Shown here: in pieces, positions 26,443-36,373 of the stretch
Layout of the letters: each line of letters begins with the position of its first letter
Numbering within the stretch: position 1 is the stretch's first letter
Source of the DNA: Chryseobacterium indologenes
GTDB lineage: Bacteria; Bacteroidota; Bacteroidia; Flavobacteriales; Weeksellaceae
Assembly (NCBI RefSeq): GCF_002025665.1
Contig: NZ_CP018786.1
Location: forward strand, 4,154,001 to 4,218,000
Length of the DNA stretch: 64,000 bases
Reading direction: 5' to 3'
Program-made: the position numbers and the translations under genes
The notes under the pieces: generated by a model
What the model was told of the DNA's origin: nothing
The model's database searches: none
The model's input: the letters and a program-made list of their open reading frames with translations, nothing else

Positions 26443-27879
26443 ATGTATAAAGAATTAAACGAATTTTTAGATTACTATTTTCCCAAAATAGAAGGATGCA
26501 TCTTATTTGGAAGTTATGCGGAAAAGAAAGAGAAGGCAAATGATATTGATTTATTGTTGATTAGTAATAAATTCTCTTTTTCATCAACAGAGAGCTTTAT
26601 TCATAATGATTTTACTTTTAATACTATAAAAATAAACTCTTTAGAAGTATTAAATATCATAGCAAAACAATTTAAACAGGGCAATTTTCTTGCCCACGCA
26701 TTTAAAACAGGAGTTATAATAAGAGATAAAACCAAAGAGCTTTTACAAATAAGAGATTATATAATTGGAAATGTACCTAATGCTTCAGCAGATGTAATTA
26801 GTTTTGATTTAAGCGAAGTTAAGTTTAAAATCAAAGATTATTTAGAACCAATTAAACAGGCTTCTGCTTTTACAACAGAAAATTTTTTACAGGCCTCCAG
26901 AATCATTTCCTTATTTGTTGATTTTTTTCTTTTAGACAGAGGAGTATATCTAAAAACAGAAAAAAGCAAGAATAAATATTTCTTCCAAAACTTTCCCAAT
27001 GAAGTGCCAAATGTTTCAAAACTTATTGAATATTTACAAAAAGGGGATAAAATAAATTTTGAAAAAATTATTGCAGAATTAATTTCTGAATATTCAATTT
27101 CAGCAAATGAAAAATATTCAAACAATTTTATTTTGGATGATTACACTCAAAAATCATTAGTATGCTATATTGAGAATACATTTAAGTTTAATGAAATATC
27201 AGATATTATTGAAAAAATTAAAACGCAAAATATAGATTTGAAATTTTTTATTTATCAAATTGATGAAGAAAATCAGGAAAAAGAAGGATGTTACATAGTA
27301 ATTGATAATACAAATCTAAGCATAGAGAGAGAAAAGAAAGAATGGATAATATTTTTTCAAAACATTTTCAAAGATTATAATTTTACATTTCCCTATAATA
27401 ATATTTTTTGTTATCCTGAAATAAAATTTATGGGTGTTGATAATGAATTAATTGTAAATGAGCTTATGTTTTCTTTAATTAATAAGATACAATCACATAA
27501 AGAATTAGGCAAAGAAAAAATAATTTTCAGAATGGTAAAAGATTTCTTTGGTTATTCGACAATTACCATTGATGATTTATATAATTTCTATTTGATAAGG
27601 TTAGACGCAAAAGCTAAAATGTCAAACTTTTTAAATAACAATAATCAAAAAGTCGAGAACAAGTTTATAAAATTCAATAAAAATATTGAAAATACTTTGA
27701 TTCAAAGATTTGAATTGATTTCAGAAAGAATACTTGATTTTGAACCAATACAAAAAATTCCTCAATTAGTACATTTGCAGATTTTAGACAGAATATTAAG
27801 TATCTTTTTAAGTAAAGATTATGAAAAATTCTACTACATATATGTTTTAAAACACAAATTTAATGAAAAAGTTTCCTAA
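26443..27879 (+). CDS. MNT-type nucleotidyltransferase-domain protein
   Basis: 478 aa. Residues 18-40 read GCILFGSYAEKKEKANDIDLLLI, the G-S-x(9,10)-D-x-D signature of minimal nucleotidyltransferases (Gly23, Ser24, Asp34, Asp36). The remaining about 430 residues are unrecognised, rich in helices, with a possible HEPN-like stretch near 145-170. It overlaps the transporter gene by 17 nt, so synthesis is coupled. It could nucleotidylate the toxin, a transporter component or a target; this is a guess from context. Not a standard member of type I secretion loci. Confidence 0.7.
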   Translation: MYKELNEFLDYYFPKIEGCILFGSYAEKKEKANDIDLLLISNKFSFSSTESFIHNDFTFNTIKINSLEVLNIIAKQFKQGNFLAHAFKTGVIIRDKTKELLQIRDYIIGNVPNASADVISFDLSEVKFKIKDYLEPIKQASAFTTENFLQASRIISLFVDFFLLDRGVYLKTEKSKNKYFFQNFPNEVPNVSKLIEYLQKGDKINFEKIIAELISEYSISANEKYSNNFILDDYTQKSLVCYIENTFKFNEISDIIEKIKTQNIDLKFFIYQIDEENQEKEGCYIVIDNTNLSIEREKKEWIIFFQNIFKDYNFTFPYNNIFCYPEIKFMGVDNELIVNELMFSLINKIQSHKELGKEKIIFRMVKDFFGYSTITIDDLYNFYLIRLDAKAKMSNFLNNNNQKVENKFIKFNKNIENTLIQRFELISERILDFEPIQKIPQLVHLQILDRILSIFLSKDYEKFYYIYVLKHKFNEKVS

Positions 27880-30058
27880 TTACAGACAATTAGACAGCAA
27901 AGATTGCGGGATTTCATGTCTTCAGATTATTTCTAAATACTATGGTAAATTCTTTTCTATTCAGGACATTAGAGATTTATCATCAGTATCAAAAGAAGGG
28001 CTTTCATTATATGAGTTAGGACTTACTTCTGAAAGATTAGGGCTAAAGTCCCTACCTGTAAAAGTTGAATTTGAAAAACTAACAGAAAACATCCCTCTAC
28101 CGTGTGTTGCACATTGGAGAAATAATCATTATGTTGTTATATATAAAATTACAAATAAGGATGTTTACATCTCAGACCCTAAAGTCGGTCTTGTAAAATA
28201 TTCTCATAAAGAATTTTTGGAAGGATGGCTTAATTATGAAAAGGACGAGACAAAAAAAGGGATTTTATTATTATTAGAGCCTACGGATAAGTTTAATGAA
28301 ATAAAGCCTTCGTTAAATCCTACCAATGTCTATGCATTTAACTATTTCATAAGCCACCTATCCCCTTATAAGATACAGGTTTATCAATTATTGGCTACGA
28401 TGGTTATTCTGACATTAGTTCAGTCTGCAATACCTTTTATCACTCAATCAATAGTCGATACAGGAATATCCTCTAAAGATTATGGCTTTATTTCAATGCT
28501 TTTGATAGCAAATATTGTCTTAGTTATAAGTGTCAGTATTGGTAGTTGGATTAGGCAATCTATTAATATTCATATCTCATCAAGAATAAAAATTTCTATT
28601 TTATCCAACTTTATCATTAAGTTGTTAAAACTTCCTGTTAATTATTTTGAAAATAAATCATCAGGGGATATTTTTCAAAGAGCATTGGATTATGACAGAA
28701 TGGAGAATTTCATTATGAACTCTGCTTTTAGCATCATATTAGCAATCTTAAATATTCTTGTCTTTGGGACAATACTTTTTATATACCAACCAATCATACT
28801 TTTTATTTTCTTTTTTGGAGGGTTACTATATGTGTGCTGGAATCTATTTTTTTGGAATGTCCGCAAAAAATTAGATATGAATTATTTTGCATTAAAAGCA
28901 AAGAATAATACACACTGGATGGAACTTTTAACTCATATCCAGGAAATTAAGAATAACAATTATGAGCAGGGAAAAAGGTGGTCATGGGAAAAAGTTCAGG
29001 TAAAGTTATACTATTTAGGAATAAAAGTATTAAGAATTAACCAAATAGACACTCTCGGTGCAAACCTTATCAATACAATATCTGATGTTGTTTTAACATT
29101 TGTCTCTGTTTATTATGTAATAGAAGGAGAAATTACCATTGGTATGCTAATAGCAATTCAATACATATTAGGGCAGTTGAGAAGCCCTCTATTAGAAATA
29201 ACAAAATTTATTTCATCCTATCAAATGGCATACATAAGTTTTACCAGAATGAATGACTCCAGTAATACCCCTGAGGAGCAGGTTGAAGAGGATGTTACAG
29301 CAAGAGAATTGCCCACAAATAAAACAATCTTTTTAAAAAATATTTATTTCAAATATAACAATGCTGCAAATTATATACTGAATAACATTTCTTTGGTTAT
29401 TCCTGAGGGAAAAGTTACAGCTATTGTTGGGGCAAGTGGAAGTGGCAAAACAACATTATTAAAAATTTTAACACGATTGTATACCCCTACTCAAGGAGAT
29501 TATTTTATTGGAAATATCAATATGAACTCTATTGATATTAACGAATGGAGGAAGAATATTGGAGTAGTAAATCAGGGAGCAGAAGCATTCAAAGAATCAA
29601 TAAAGGATAATATTGTTTTGGGAAGTGATTATAATCAGAATAAACTGAACGAAGTACTACAACAAGTAAATCTATTAAATGAAATAAATACATTGCCTTC
29701 TGGACTAAATACAATGATGGGAGAAAATGGACGAGGTTTAAGTGAAGGACAAAAACAAAGACTAATGATTGCGAGGGCATTATACAAAAACCCTGAATTT
29801 TTATTTTTAGATGAAGCAACCAATTCTTTAGATTCCATTAATGAAAATATTTTAGTGGATAATCTTAATAAATCCTTCGAAGGAAAAACAGTAATACTTA
29901 TTGCCCATAGACTTGCAACTATTAAAAAAGCAGATAGTATAATTGTTATGAATAACGGGAGCATTGTAGAGATGGGAAATGAGGAACAATTGCTCAATAA
30001 AAAAGGGTATTATTATAAGCTATTTAAAAACCAAATGATTTTAGAAAACCATGAATAA
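27863..30058 (+). CDS. Peptidase-containing ABC transporter (C39 peptidase, PCAT)
   Basis: 731 aa. N-terminal C39 peptidase with QLDSKDCGISC (Cys15), NNHYVV (His89) and SDP (Asp105), all catalytic residues present. Membrane domain with about six helices (170-460), then an ABC domain: Walker A GASGSGKTT near 525, LSEGQKQR near 626, Walker B LFLDEAT near 646 and the H-loop AHRLAT near 682. Such transporters cut double-glycine leaders and export the cargo. The obvious substrate is the protein at 24612-25247. Overlaps both neighbours (17 and 8 nt). Confidence 0.92.
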   Translation: MKKFPNYRQLDSKDCGISCLQIISKYYGKFFSIQDIRDLSSVSKEGLSLYELGLTSERLGLKSLPVKVEFEKLTENIPLPCVAHWRNNHYVVIYKITNKDVYISDPKVGLVKYSHKEFLEGWLNYEKDETKKGILLLLEPTDKFNEIKPSLNPTNVYAFNYFISHLSPYKIQVYQLLATMVILTLVQSAIPFITQSIVDTGISSKDYGFISMLLIANIVLVISVSIGSWIRQSINIHISSRIKISILSNFIIKLLKLPVNYFENKSSGDIFQRALDYDRMENFIMNSAFSIILAILNILVFGTILFIYQPIILFIFFFGGLLYVCWNLFFWNVRKKLDMNYFALKAKNNTHWMELLTHIQEIKNNNYEQGKRWSWEKVQVKLYYLGIKVLRINQIDTLGANLINTISDVVLTFVSVYYVIEGEITIGMLIAIQYILGQLRSPLLEITKFISSYQMAYISFTRMNDSSNTPEEQVEEDVTARELPTNKTIFLKNIYFKYNNAANYILNNISLVIPEGKVTAIVGASGSGKTTLLKILTRLYTPTQGDYFIGNINMNSIDINEWRKNIGVVNQGAEAFKESIKDNIVLGSDYNQNKLNEVLQQVNLLNEINTLPSGLNTMMGENGRGLSEGQKQRLMIARALYKNPEFLFLDEATNSLDSINENILVDNLNKSFEGKTVILIAHRLATIKKADSIIVMNNGSIVEMGNEEQLLNKKGYYYKLFKNQMILENHE

Positions 30059-31388
30059 GAAAACTATTTATTCAGAAGAATTTGATGATGCCATTTCTAA
30101 ATTCCCAAAATTCAATTCAATTTTATTTTACTCATTAGTTGCAATTATAGCTACAGCAATAATCTTATTACAACTAATAAAATCTCCCGAAATTGTAATA
30201 GGAGAAGCACGAGTAACAGCAGAAAAGCCACCAATAGAAATATTGTCGCAAAATTCAGGTAAAATTATATTCAAAAAGTTTTATCCACATAAATTTTTGA
30301 AGAAAGGAGATTATCTTGCTATTATGGAAAACCCATCCAATGAAGATGATATTTTGGAATTAAAAAAAGTATTGTTAAAATATGCTGATAATTTATATTC
30401 TCTGAAATCCTCTGCTTTATCTTTTGCTTCAAATTATGATTTAGGAGAATTGGAAGAACCTTTTTTTAGTTTACTGAATACTTTATACAGCATTGAAAGA
30501 GAAAAGGGGTACAATGAGAATGATGCAAGAAAGGAAGTGTTAAATAAACAAAATTTCAAGTATCTTGAAATGATTTCTAAAAGAAATGAAATCAAAAATG
30601 TTAAAAGGAATGAGATTGCTTTATTAAAAAGCAGATATAGAGATGATTCTTTATTAATGGCAAAAGGATTAATTACCAAGATTGAATATGAAAACTCTAA
30701 AAGAAATTATCTAAAAGAAAATGAAAATCTTAAAAATTATGAGGCTAGAGATGTAGAGAATAGTCTTAATATTTCTGATAATAAAGGAAATATTAATGTG
30801 CTTAATACTCAAAAAAACATCAATGTATCTGATTTAGAATTTAAACTTATAAATACATATAATCAACTACTTCAAAATATTAATCTTTGGGAATCCAGAC
30901 ATGTTGTAAAAATGCCTATTGATGGAACTGTTGATATGATGCAATTTATTTCGTCTAATCAGTTTATTAAGCAAGGTGAACCTATATTTAGTGTTCTTCC
31001 TGACAATAATAAATATGTTGCACAATTATTTGTTCCTCCAATGGGAGCAGGAAAAATTAAAACAGGTCAAACTGTTTCAATAAAACTTGCCTCATTTCCA
31101 TACCAAGAATATGGTAAATTAGAAGGTAAAATACAATCCATTTCCTTAATCCCTACACAAAATTATTATTTAATCCTTGTTGAATTGCCCAGTGGATTGA
31201 AAAGTGACACAGGAAATGCTCTTATTTTATCAAAAAATATGGTAGGACAGGCAGAAATTATCACAAATAAAAGAAGTTTATTATCCAAGTTGTTCTCTAA
31301 AATCACTAACCTATTTGAAAAGGACGATAATTATTTTAATAAAGAAAAGGAAAAGGTTAAATCTGAAAAGACACAATCAGCTAAATAA
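30051..31388 (+). CDS. HlyD-family membrane fusion protein
   Basis: 445 aa with one N-terminal membrane anchor (about 24-45), a split biotinyl/lipoyl-like domain (IEILSQNSGKIIFKKF ... VVKMPIDGTVDMMQF), a long helical hairpin in between (residues about 105-280) and a beta-barrel (GQTVSIKLASFPYQEYGKLEGKI). It bridges the ABC exporter and the TolC duct. Start overlaps the transporter stop. Lys-rich C-terminal tail is extra. Last gene of the locus. Confidence 0.88.
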   Translation: MNKKTIYSEEFDDAISKFPKFNSILFYSLVAIIATAIILLQLIKSPEIVIGEARVTAEKPPIEILSQNSGKIIFKKFYPHKFLKKGDYLAIMENPSNEDDILELKKVLLKYADNLYSLKSSALSFASNYDLGELEEPFFSLLNTLYSIEREKGYNENDARKEVLNKQNFKYLEMISKRNEIKNVKRNEIALLKSRYRDDSLLMAKGLITKIEYENSKRNYLKENENLKNYEARDVENSLNISDNKGNINVLNTQKNINVSDLEFKLINTYNQLLQNINLWESRHVVKMPIDGTVDMMQFISSNQFIKQGEPIFSVLPDNNKYVAQLFVPPMGAGKIKTGQTVSIKLASFPYQEYGKLEGKIQSISLIPTQNYYLILVELPSGLKSDTGNALILSKNMVGQAEIITNKRSLLSKLFSKITNLFEKDDNYFNKEKEKVKSEKTQSAK

Positions 31389-31526
31389 TACTTAATTAAA
31401 TTCAAATTCTTGCAATTTGTGACTGATGTACCAGAAAAATTATAAATTCATTTTCAAATAAATAGCCTTGACAATTTAGTCAATGTTATTTTTTATATTG
31501 CATATTCAAACATCAAAGACACAATT

Positions 31527-32222
31527 ATGGTAATAGCAAATGTAAATGGAAAAAGATTACGAGCAGAAGAAGCAGGTTCAGGGACTATCGGATTATGTCC
31601 GTGGACAGGGCGAGAAGTTAAAGCCAAAGTAGGTGAAATAAGGCAGTATTGGGCATATATTGGTGGTGCACCACAACTACCAGAAGGATATGAGAATGAA
31701 TCCGAATGGCATTACAATTGGAAATTTCCTGTATTGGATAATTATTGTGAGGTAATTTGTGGAGAAAATAATGAACACCGAGCAGATTTAATAGGAAATA
31801 AAGATACCGTAATTGAAATTCAGAAAAGTCCTATTGATATTAGAATTGCAAGAGACCGTACATTTTTCTATCGAAAATTTTCAAATAAGCGAGTAATTTG
31901 GTTAGTTCATGCCCACGATTTTTGGAACAGCAGATTAAAAGTTGATTTTGACAAAAGAGATGGCAGAAATTATCCAATTACATGGACGAATCCCCGACGT
32001 TGGGTAGTAGAATTAGCAGGTCTGACAATTTCTAATTTATTTTTAGACTTCAATACAAAATCGGATAAGCTATTACAGATGTGGATACATTATAAAACTT
32101 TGAAAGGTTCGTTTATAACCAAAGAAGATTTTTTCAAAAGATACTTACATGAAAATTTAAAAGATGAGTTTAGAGAAAATCCTGAAAAAATTTTAGAAAT
32201 CTGGAAAAACTATAGAGCATAA
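31527..32222 (+). CDS. CoiA-like nuclease-domain protein
   Basis: 231 aa. The segment ESEWHYNWK ... HRADLIGNKDTVIEIQKSPIDI matches the CoiA family core, in which H-x-A-D and E-I-Q form a PD-(D/E)XK-like nuclease site. N-terminal CPWTGREVKAK may bind metal together with other Cys. Classical CoiA helps process DNA in competence, but such genes also occur in defence islands. It precedes the Dnd genes, separated from them by a small ORF and about 420 nt. Role inferred only. Confidence 0.7.
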   Translation: MVIANVNGKRLRAEEAGSGTIGLCPWTGREVKAKVGEIRQYWAYIGGAPQLPEGYENESEWHYNWKFPVLDNYCEVICGENNEHRADLIGNKDTVIEIQKSPIDIRIARDRTFFYRKFSNKRVIWLVHAHDFWNSRLKVDFDKRDGRNYPITWTNPRRWVVELAGLTISNLFLDFNTKSDKLLQMWIHYKTLKGSFITKEDFFKRYLHENLKDEFRENPEKILEIWKNYRA

Positions 32223-32241
32223 TGACAGAAGAAAAGAAAAC

Positions 32242-32511
32242 ATGCTAAAAGATAGCGATTTAGAAGTAACTGAATCTACTAAAAATGATTTAGCAGAGGT
32301 TTTAAAACTTGTATTAACCGAAGATACTAAATCAAACGGATTCCCCTATTTTAATAATATTGAAAGAAGTTTTTCACTTATCATCGAAAAAGGAAATCAG
32401 AAATTAATTGAGGAAACTATTATCTTTGAGAATGATACAACAAAACGCAATAAATTTTGGATTGGACAATCAAAAAGTGAAGATTGGAAAGTTCTAAATC
32501 TTGTAGAGTAA
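32242..32511 (+). CDS. Small hypothetical protein
   Basis: 89 aa, acidic, no signal peptide or membrane helix. Starts 20 nt after the CoiA-like gene and is probably co-transcribed. No family recognised. Confidence 0.5.
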   Translation: MLKDSDLEVTESTKNDLAEVLKLVLTEDTKSNGFPYFNNIERSFSLIIEKGNQKLIEETIIFENDTTKRNKFWIGQSKSEDWKVLNLVE

Positions 32512-32574
32512 ATTGTATAAAAAGTTAATCTCAGGGAAAACTTCAAAATCGGAAATTGGCTAATCACAGATAAA

Positions 32575-32600
32575 GGTAAAGCCAATCATTTTTATTTTAG
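32575..32600 (+). repeat. Module-flanking repeat, copy 1
   Basis: GGTAAAGCCAATCATTTT followed by TATTTTAG, part of a weak hairpin (ATTGGCT/AGCCAAT). It recurs at 38076-38100 with one mismatch, so the two copies flank the Dnd module. The sequence from here to 32846 shows no gene. Confidence 0.6.
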
Positions 32601-32846
32601 TTAATTCCCAACCCTATCTTTCCATTTTGATATATCTTCACAAACAATTCGAATAGCACTCTATCTGTTGAACTTAGAAGTTAATCTTGAAGAGAGAAAT
32701 CCCTATGGCACTTTTGAGCATTAATTACGGTTTTCCACATACTTGAAAAATAGATTATAGATAAATTGTACTCAAGGAAAATCTATTATACAGAATTTTT
32801 TGTATAGTAACTAGATTTAACGGAAAAGTATTTTAATAAAAATCCT

Positions 32847-32854
32847 TATATTTG
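32847..32854 (+). promoter_or_regulatory. -7 box of the dnd operon
   Basis: TATATTTG matches TAnnTTTG, 76 nt before the dndC ATG. The leader contains a small hairpin GGCAT/ATGCC near 32864-32882. Confidence 0.5.
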
Positions 32855-32930
32855 GAAGTTAAGGGCATTTTTAGATATGCCATCATAACTATTTAATAAT
32901 CATATCAATTTGTATTGAGGTGTTATAAAA

Positions 32931-34271
32931 ATGAGTAAGAGAATAAATTATATAATAGAAGAAATAGCTGACCAATACTCTATTGATGATAGCAATAGAC
33001 CTTGGATAATAGGCTTTAGTGGTGGAAAAGATTCAACAGTATTATTGACACTCACATGGTTGGCTTTATTGAAGATAAAGAATGAAAAAAGTAGTTCTTT
33101 TTTAAGTAGGGAGGTTCACGTAGTTTGTAATGATACTTTAGTAGAAAATCCAATAATTACAAATTATGTAAATAAAGTTTTAGAGAAGATTAAAGAAGCG
33201 TCCTTAAAACATTCTTTACCAATATTTGTTCAGAAAACAATACCTAGACTTGAAGATTCTTTTTTTGTAAACCTCATAGGAAAAGGGTATCCAGCACCTA
33301 ATAATAGCTTTAGATGGTGCACTGAAAGATTAAAAATAAAACCTACAGCAAAATTTGTCACTGACATAGTTAAAAGTGAAGATAATGACCATCACGAGGC
33401 AATTATCCTTGTAGGGACACGAAAAAGTGAAAGTTCTTCAAGAGCTAAGTCAATTAAAAAACACGAAATAAAAGGAAAACGTTTAACAAAGCATCCTCTT
33501 CAAAATAATGTGTTTGTCTATTCTCCTATAAAGGAATTACAATTAGAGGAAATTTGGTATATTATTAATACATTTCAATCACCTTGGGGTGCAAATAACA
33601 AAGAGTTATTTGACATTTATATGGATGCAAGTGCAGATGATTATGAGTGTCCTACAATGGTTTCAGATAAAGAACATAAATCTTGTGGGCAAAGTCGTTT
33701 TGGTTGTTGGACTTGTACTGTTGTGAAACAAGATAAGTCTATTTCGGCTCAAATAGAAAATGGGCAAGAGTGGTTAATTCCTTTACGAGATTTGCGTAAT
33801 TGGATTCAAGAAGAAAGAAATAAGCCAGAAAATCGCTCCCATTTAAGAAGAAATGGAGTTGAAGCAACAATCCCACATGGTGGAGTTGTTGAGCTAAAAC
33901 ATAGAGCTGAAATTCTTGAAAAAATTTTTGAAGCACAAAAAAAAATTAATGATTTGGGATATGAGGTTGAATTGATAAACAAACAGGAATTGATTGCAAT
34001 TCAGGTTATATGGTATCGTGATTTGTATTTCCAATATACAGTTTCGGATATTTACAATAAAGTATTTAATAAACATCTTGATATGAAACAGCACAATGAA
34101 CTTGTAAAAAAGGAAGAAGAATTATTATTGTCTGCTTGCGAGAAAGATAAAAAACAATTCACTTTGATTCAAGACTTACTAAAATTAGAAAAGTCTAAAA
34201 CAATTATGATGAAACGAAGAGGATTGATTGAAGATATTGAAAAACGTTATAAACAGTATATTACGACATAA
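32931..34271 (+). CDS. dndC: DNA phosphorothioation protein DndC
   Basis: 446 aa with the PP-loop FSGGKDSTV (29-37) and conserved Cys residues at 130, 240, 252, 259 and 262; the last four resemble the iron-sulfur cluster set of DndC. DndC activates the DNA backbone phosphate for sulfur insertion, using sulfur from a cysteine desulfurase. No dndA is present, so a housekeeping IscS/SufS probably serves. Stop and next start overlap (ATAATG), so dndC and dndD are coupled. Confidence 0.9.
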   Translation: MSKRINYIIEEIADQYSIDDSNRPWIIGFSGGKDSTVLLTLTWLALLKIKNEKSSSFLSREVHVVCNDTLVENPIITNYVNKVLEKIKEASLKHSLPIFVQKTIPRLEDSFFVNLIGKGYPAPNNSFRWCTERLKIKPTAKFVTDIVKSEDNDHHEAIILVGTRKSESSSRAKSIKKHEIKGKRLTKHPLQNNVFVYSPIKELQLEEIWYIINTFQSPWGANNKELFDIYMDASADDYECPTMVSDKEHKSCGQSRFGCWTCTVVKQDKSISAQIENGQEWLIPLRDLRNWIQEERNKPENRSHLRRNGVEATIPHGGVVELKHRAEILEKIFEAQKKINDLGYEVELINKQELIAIQVIWYRDLYFQYTVSDIYNKVFNKHLDMKQHNELVKKEEELLLSACEKDKKQFTLIQDLLKLEKSKTIMMKRRGLIEDIEKRYKQYITT

Positions 34272-36373
34272 TGACAATTAAACAAATTGAACTTAATAAC
34301 TTTAGAATATACAAAGGTTATAACAAAATAAATCTATCCGTTAAAGATGATGAAAATATTGTCATTGTTAGTGGTAAAAATGGTTATGGAAAGACCACTT
34401 TCCTAATGTCTCTTGTTTGGTGTATGTATGGACGACAAATGAGTGATGTCGACGAAATTTACAAACGAGAAATTGAAAGTAATGGAAATTACAAAAAATA
34501 TATCAAGAATAGTTTGAATAGGCAAGCAGAATATGAGGGGAAGACCACATTTTCTGTTTCTGTAACATTTGCAAATGTTACTACTATACCTGATATTACT
34601 TGTGATGAATTAAAAATTACAAGAACTTATCATACGGAAGGCTCAAAAGAAGAAGAATTGGAAATTCTAATAGATGGAATGGAAAGTGAGCTAGCTGAAG
34701 AAGTAGGTAAAGAAATATTTATTCGTGATTTCATTATGCCAAAAGAAATTGCAAAATTTTTCTTTTTTGATGCCGAAAAAATTGTTTCTCTTGCTGAAAT
34801 CCACACGGCAGAACAGAGAAAAGATTTAAGTCAAGCGTATATAGAAGTTTTAGGTATCAAACATTATCAAGATTTAAAGGAAGATTTAGAAAAATATCTG
34901 AATGATTTAAAGGAAAAAACAGCAAGTACAAAAGATAAATCAAATTTAGAGCGAATAAAAAGAGAGTCTTTGGATATAGAAGAAGAAAATATTGAGTTTC
35001 AAAGCCAAATTGACAATCTTAATGAAGATGCTTCCGCATTAAAATTTGACATTTCTAAATTACAAGAAAAATTAATAAAAAATGGTAGTGTAATTACTGT
35101 TGATGAATTAAATGAACTCCGTGATAGAAAGGAAGATTTAGACAAACACGTTGGTCAAATTCAAACAGAATTAAAATCTTATTTTGAGATAATTCCTTTT
35201 GCAATTGCAGGGAAATTATTGACACAAGTATTTGAACAAATTGTTGATGAAAGAAACTTTATCAATAGAAGCTTTGATAAAAATAAAGTAGATGATATTT
35301 CAACAAAAATCATCAATGATTTAATCAATTTGCCACGCCCTAAAGACATTCAAATTACTCACGAAGTACAAGAATATTATATTCAAAACTTTAAAGAATT
35401 AGTAAAGAAACATCTTGGAGAAGAAGAGACTCAAAATTCCGAAGATGTTGAATTATTGCATAATTATTCAGAGTCAGAAAAAGCGGAATTAGAGCAATTT
35501 ATAAATAATATTAGATTATCATTCAAAGAAAAATTCAGTAGAATTAATACTGATTTCATACGTTCAAAAAATGAGCTGAATGATATTAATAAGAAAATTA
35601 AACTTGCAGAAGAAAAATCAGAGGATGCTTTAGTTGTTGCTGACAGGAAAAAGAAAAGTGAACTTGAACAACAATACGAAGGAATTCAACAAAGAATAGG
35701 TGTACTAAAACAGAAAATAGAGGAAAATGAGAATACACTTATTCAGCATAGAAAGGAAATTAATAGAATTACCGAAAGACTTGATTTAGGAAAAGAAAAT
35801 ATAGAAATCGGAAAAGAAGTTGAAAATACAATTAAGACTTTGAAACGATTTATTATAGATTTCAAAAACGAAAAATCAAAATCACTTTCTGAACGAATTA
35901 AGGACGGACTTAATACATTGCTTCATAAAAAATCGTTCATTAATGATGTAAATGTTGAAATTATTGGGGAAGATATTGATATTCATTTAATTGATTCAAG
36001 AGGTAATATTATCAATAAAGATTCTCTTTCCAAAGGAGAACAACAGATGTATGCAACAGCCTTACTCAAAGGTTTGGTTGATGAATCAAATATCAGTTTC
36101 CCTGTATTTATAGACTCTCCAATGCAGAAATTTGATGTAGACCATTCTAATAGTATTGTTAAACATTTCTATCCAAAAGTTTCAGACCAAGTAATTATTT
36201 TCCCATTACTTAAAAAAGAAATGAGCGAAGATGAGTTCACTATTTTATTACCAAATATCAGTAAGACTTATTTGATTAAGAATGTTGATAATGAACAATC
36301 TTCATTTGAAGAAGTAGAAAATAAAAAAGATTTGTTTAGAATATTTGAAAAGGATTATCAAGATGCAATTTAA
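34271..36373 (+). CDS. dndD: DNA sulfur modification ATPase DndD
   Basis: 700 aa, SMC/RecN-like: N-terminal Walker A SGKNGYGKTT (34-43), a long coiled coil (about 200-560) and a C-terminal ABC signature LSKGEQQM (586-593) with Walker B VFIDSP (Asp615). The KEIAKFFFFDAEKI motif near 160-170 is typical of DndD. It is thought to provide ATP-driven structural changes of DNA for modification. Overlaps the next gene by 11 nt. Confidence 0.9.
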   Translation: MTIKQIELNNFRIYKGYNKINLSVKDDENIVIVSGKNGYGKTTFLMSLVWCMYGRQMSDVDEIYKREIESNGNYKKYIKNSLNRQAEYEGKTTFSVSVTFANVTTIPDITCDELKITRTYHTEGSKEEELEILIDGMESELAEEVGKEIFIRDFIMPKEIAKFFFFDAEKIVSLAEIHTAEQRKDLSQAYIEVLGIKHYQDLKEDLEKYLNDLKEKTASTKDKSNLERIKRESLDIEEENIEFQSQIDNLNEDASALKFDISKLQEKLIKNGSVITVDELNELRDRKEDLDKHVGQIQTELKSYFEIIPFAIAGKLLTQVFEQIVDERNFINRSFDKNKVDDISTKIINDLINLPRPKDIQITHEVQEYYIQNFKELVKKHLGEEETQNSEDVELLHNYSESEKAELEQFINNIRLSFKEKFSRINTDFIRSKNELNDINKKIKLAEEKSEDALVVADRKKKSELEQQYEGIQQRIGVLKQKIEENENTLIQHRKEINRITERLDLGKENIEIGKEVENTIKTLKRFIIDFKNEKSKSLSERIKDGLNTLLHKKSFINDVNVEIIGEDIDIHLIDSRGNIINKDSLSKGEQQMYATALLKGLVDESNISFPVFIDSPMQKFDVDHSNSIVKHFYPKVSDQVIIFPLLKKEMSEDEFTILLPNISKTYLIKNVDNEQSSFEEVENKKDLFRIFEKDYQDAI

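Noticed and set aside
32931..34271. PAPS reductase / phosphoadenosine enzyme
   Set aside because: The PP-loop is shared, but the Cys set and the following DndD and DndE genes identify DndC.
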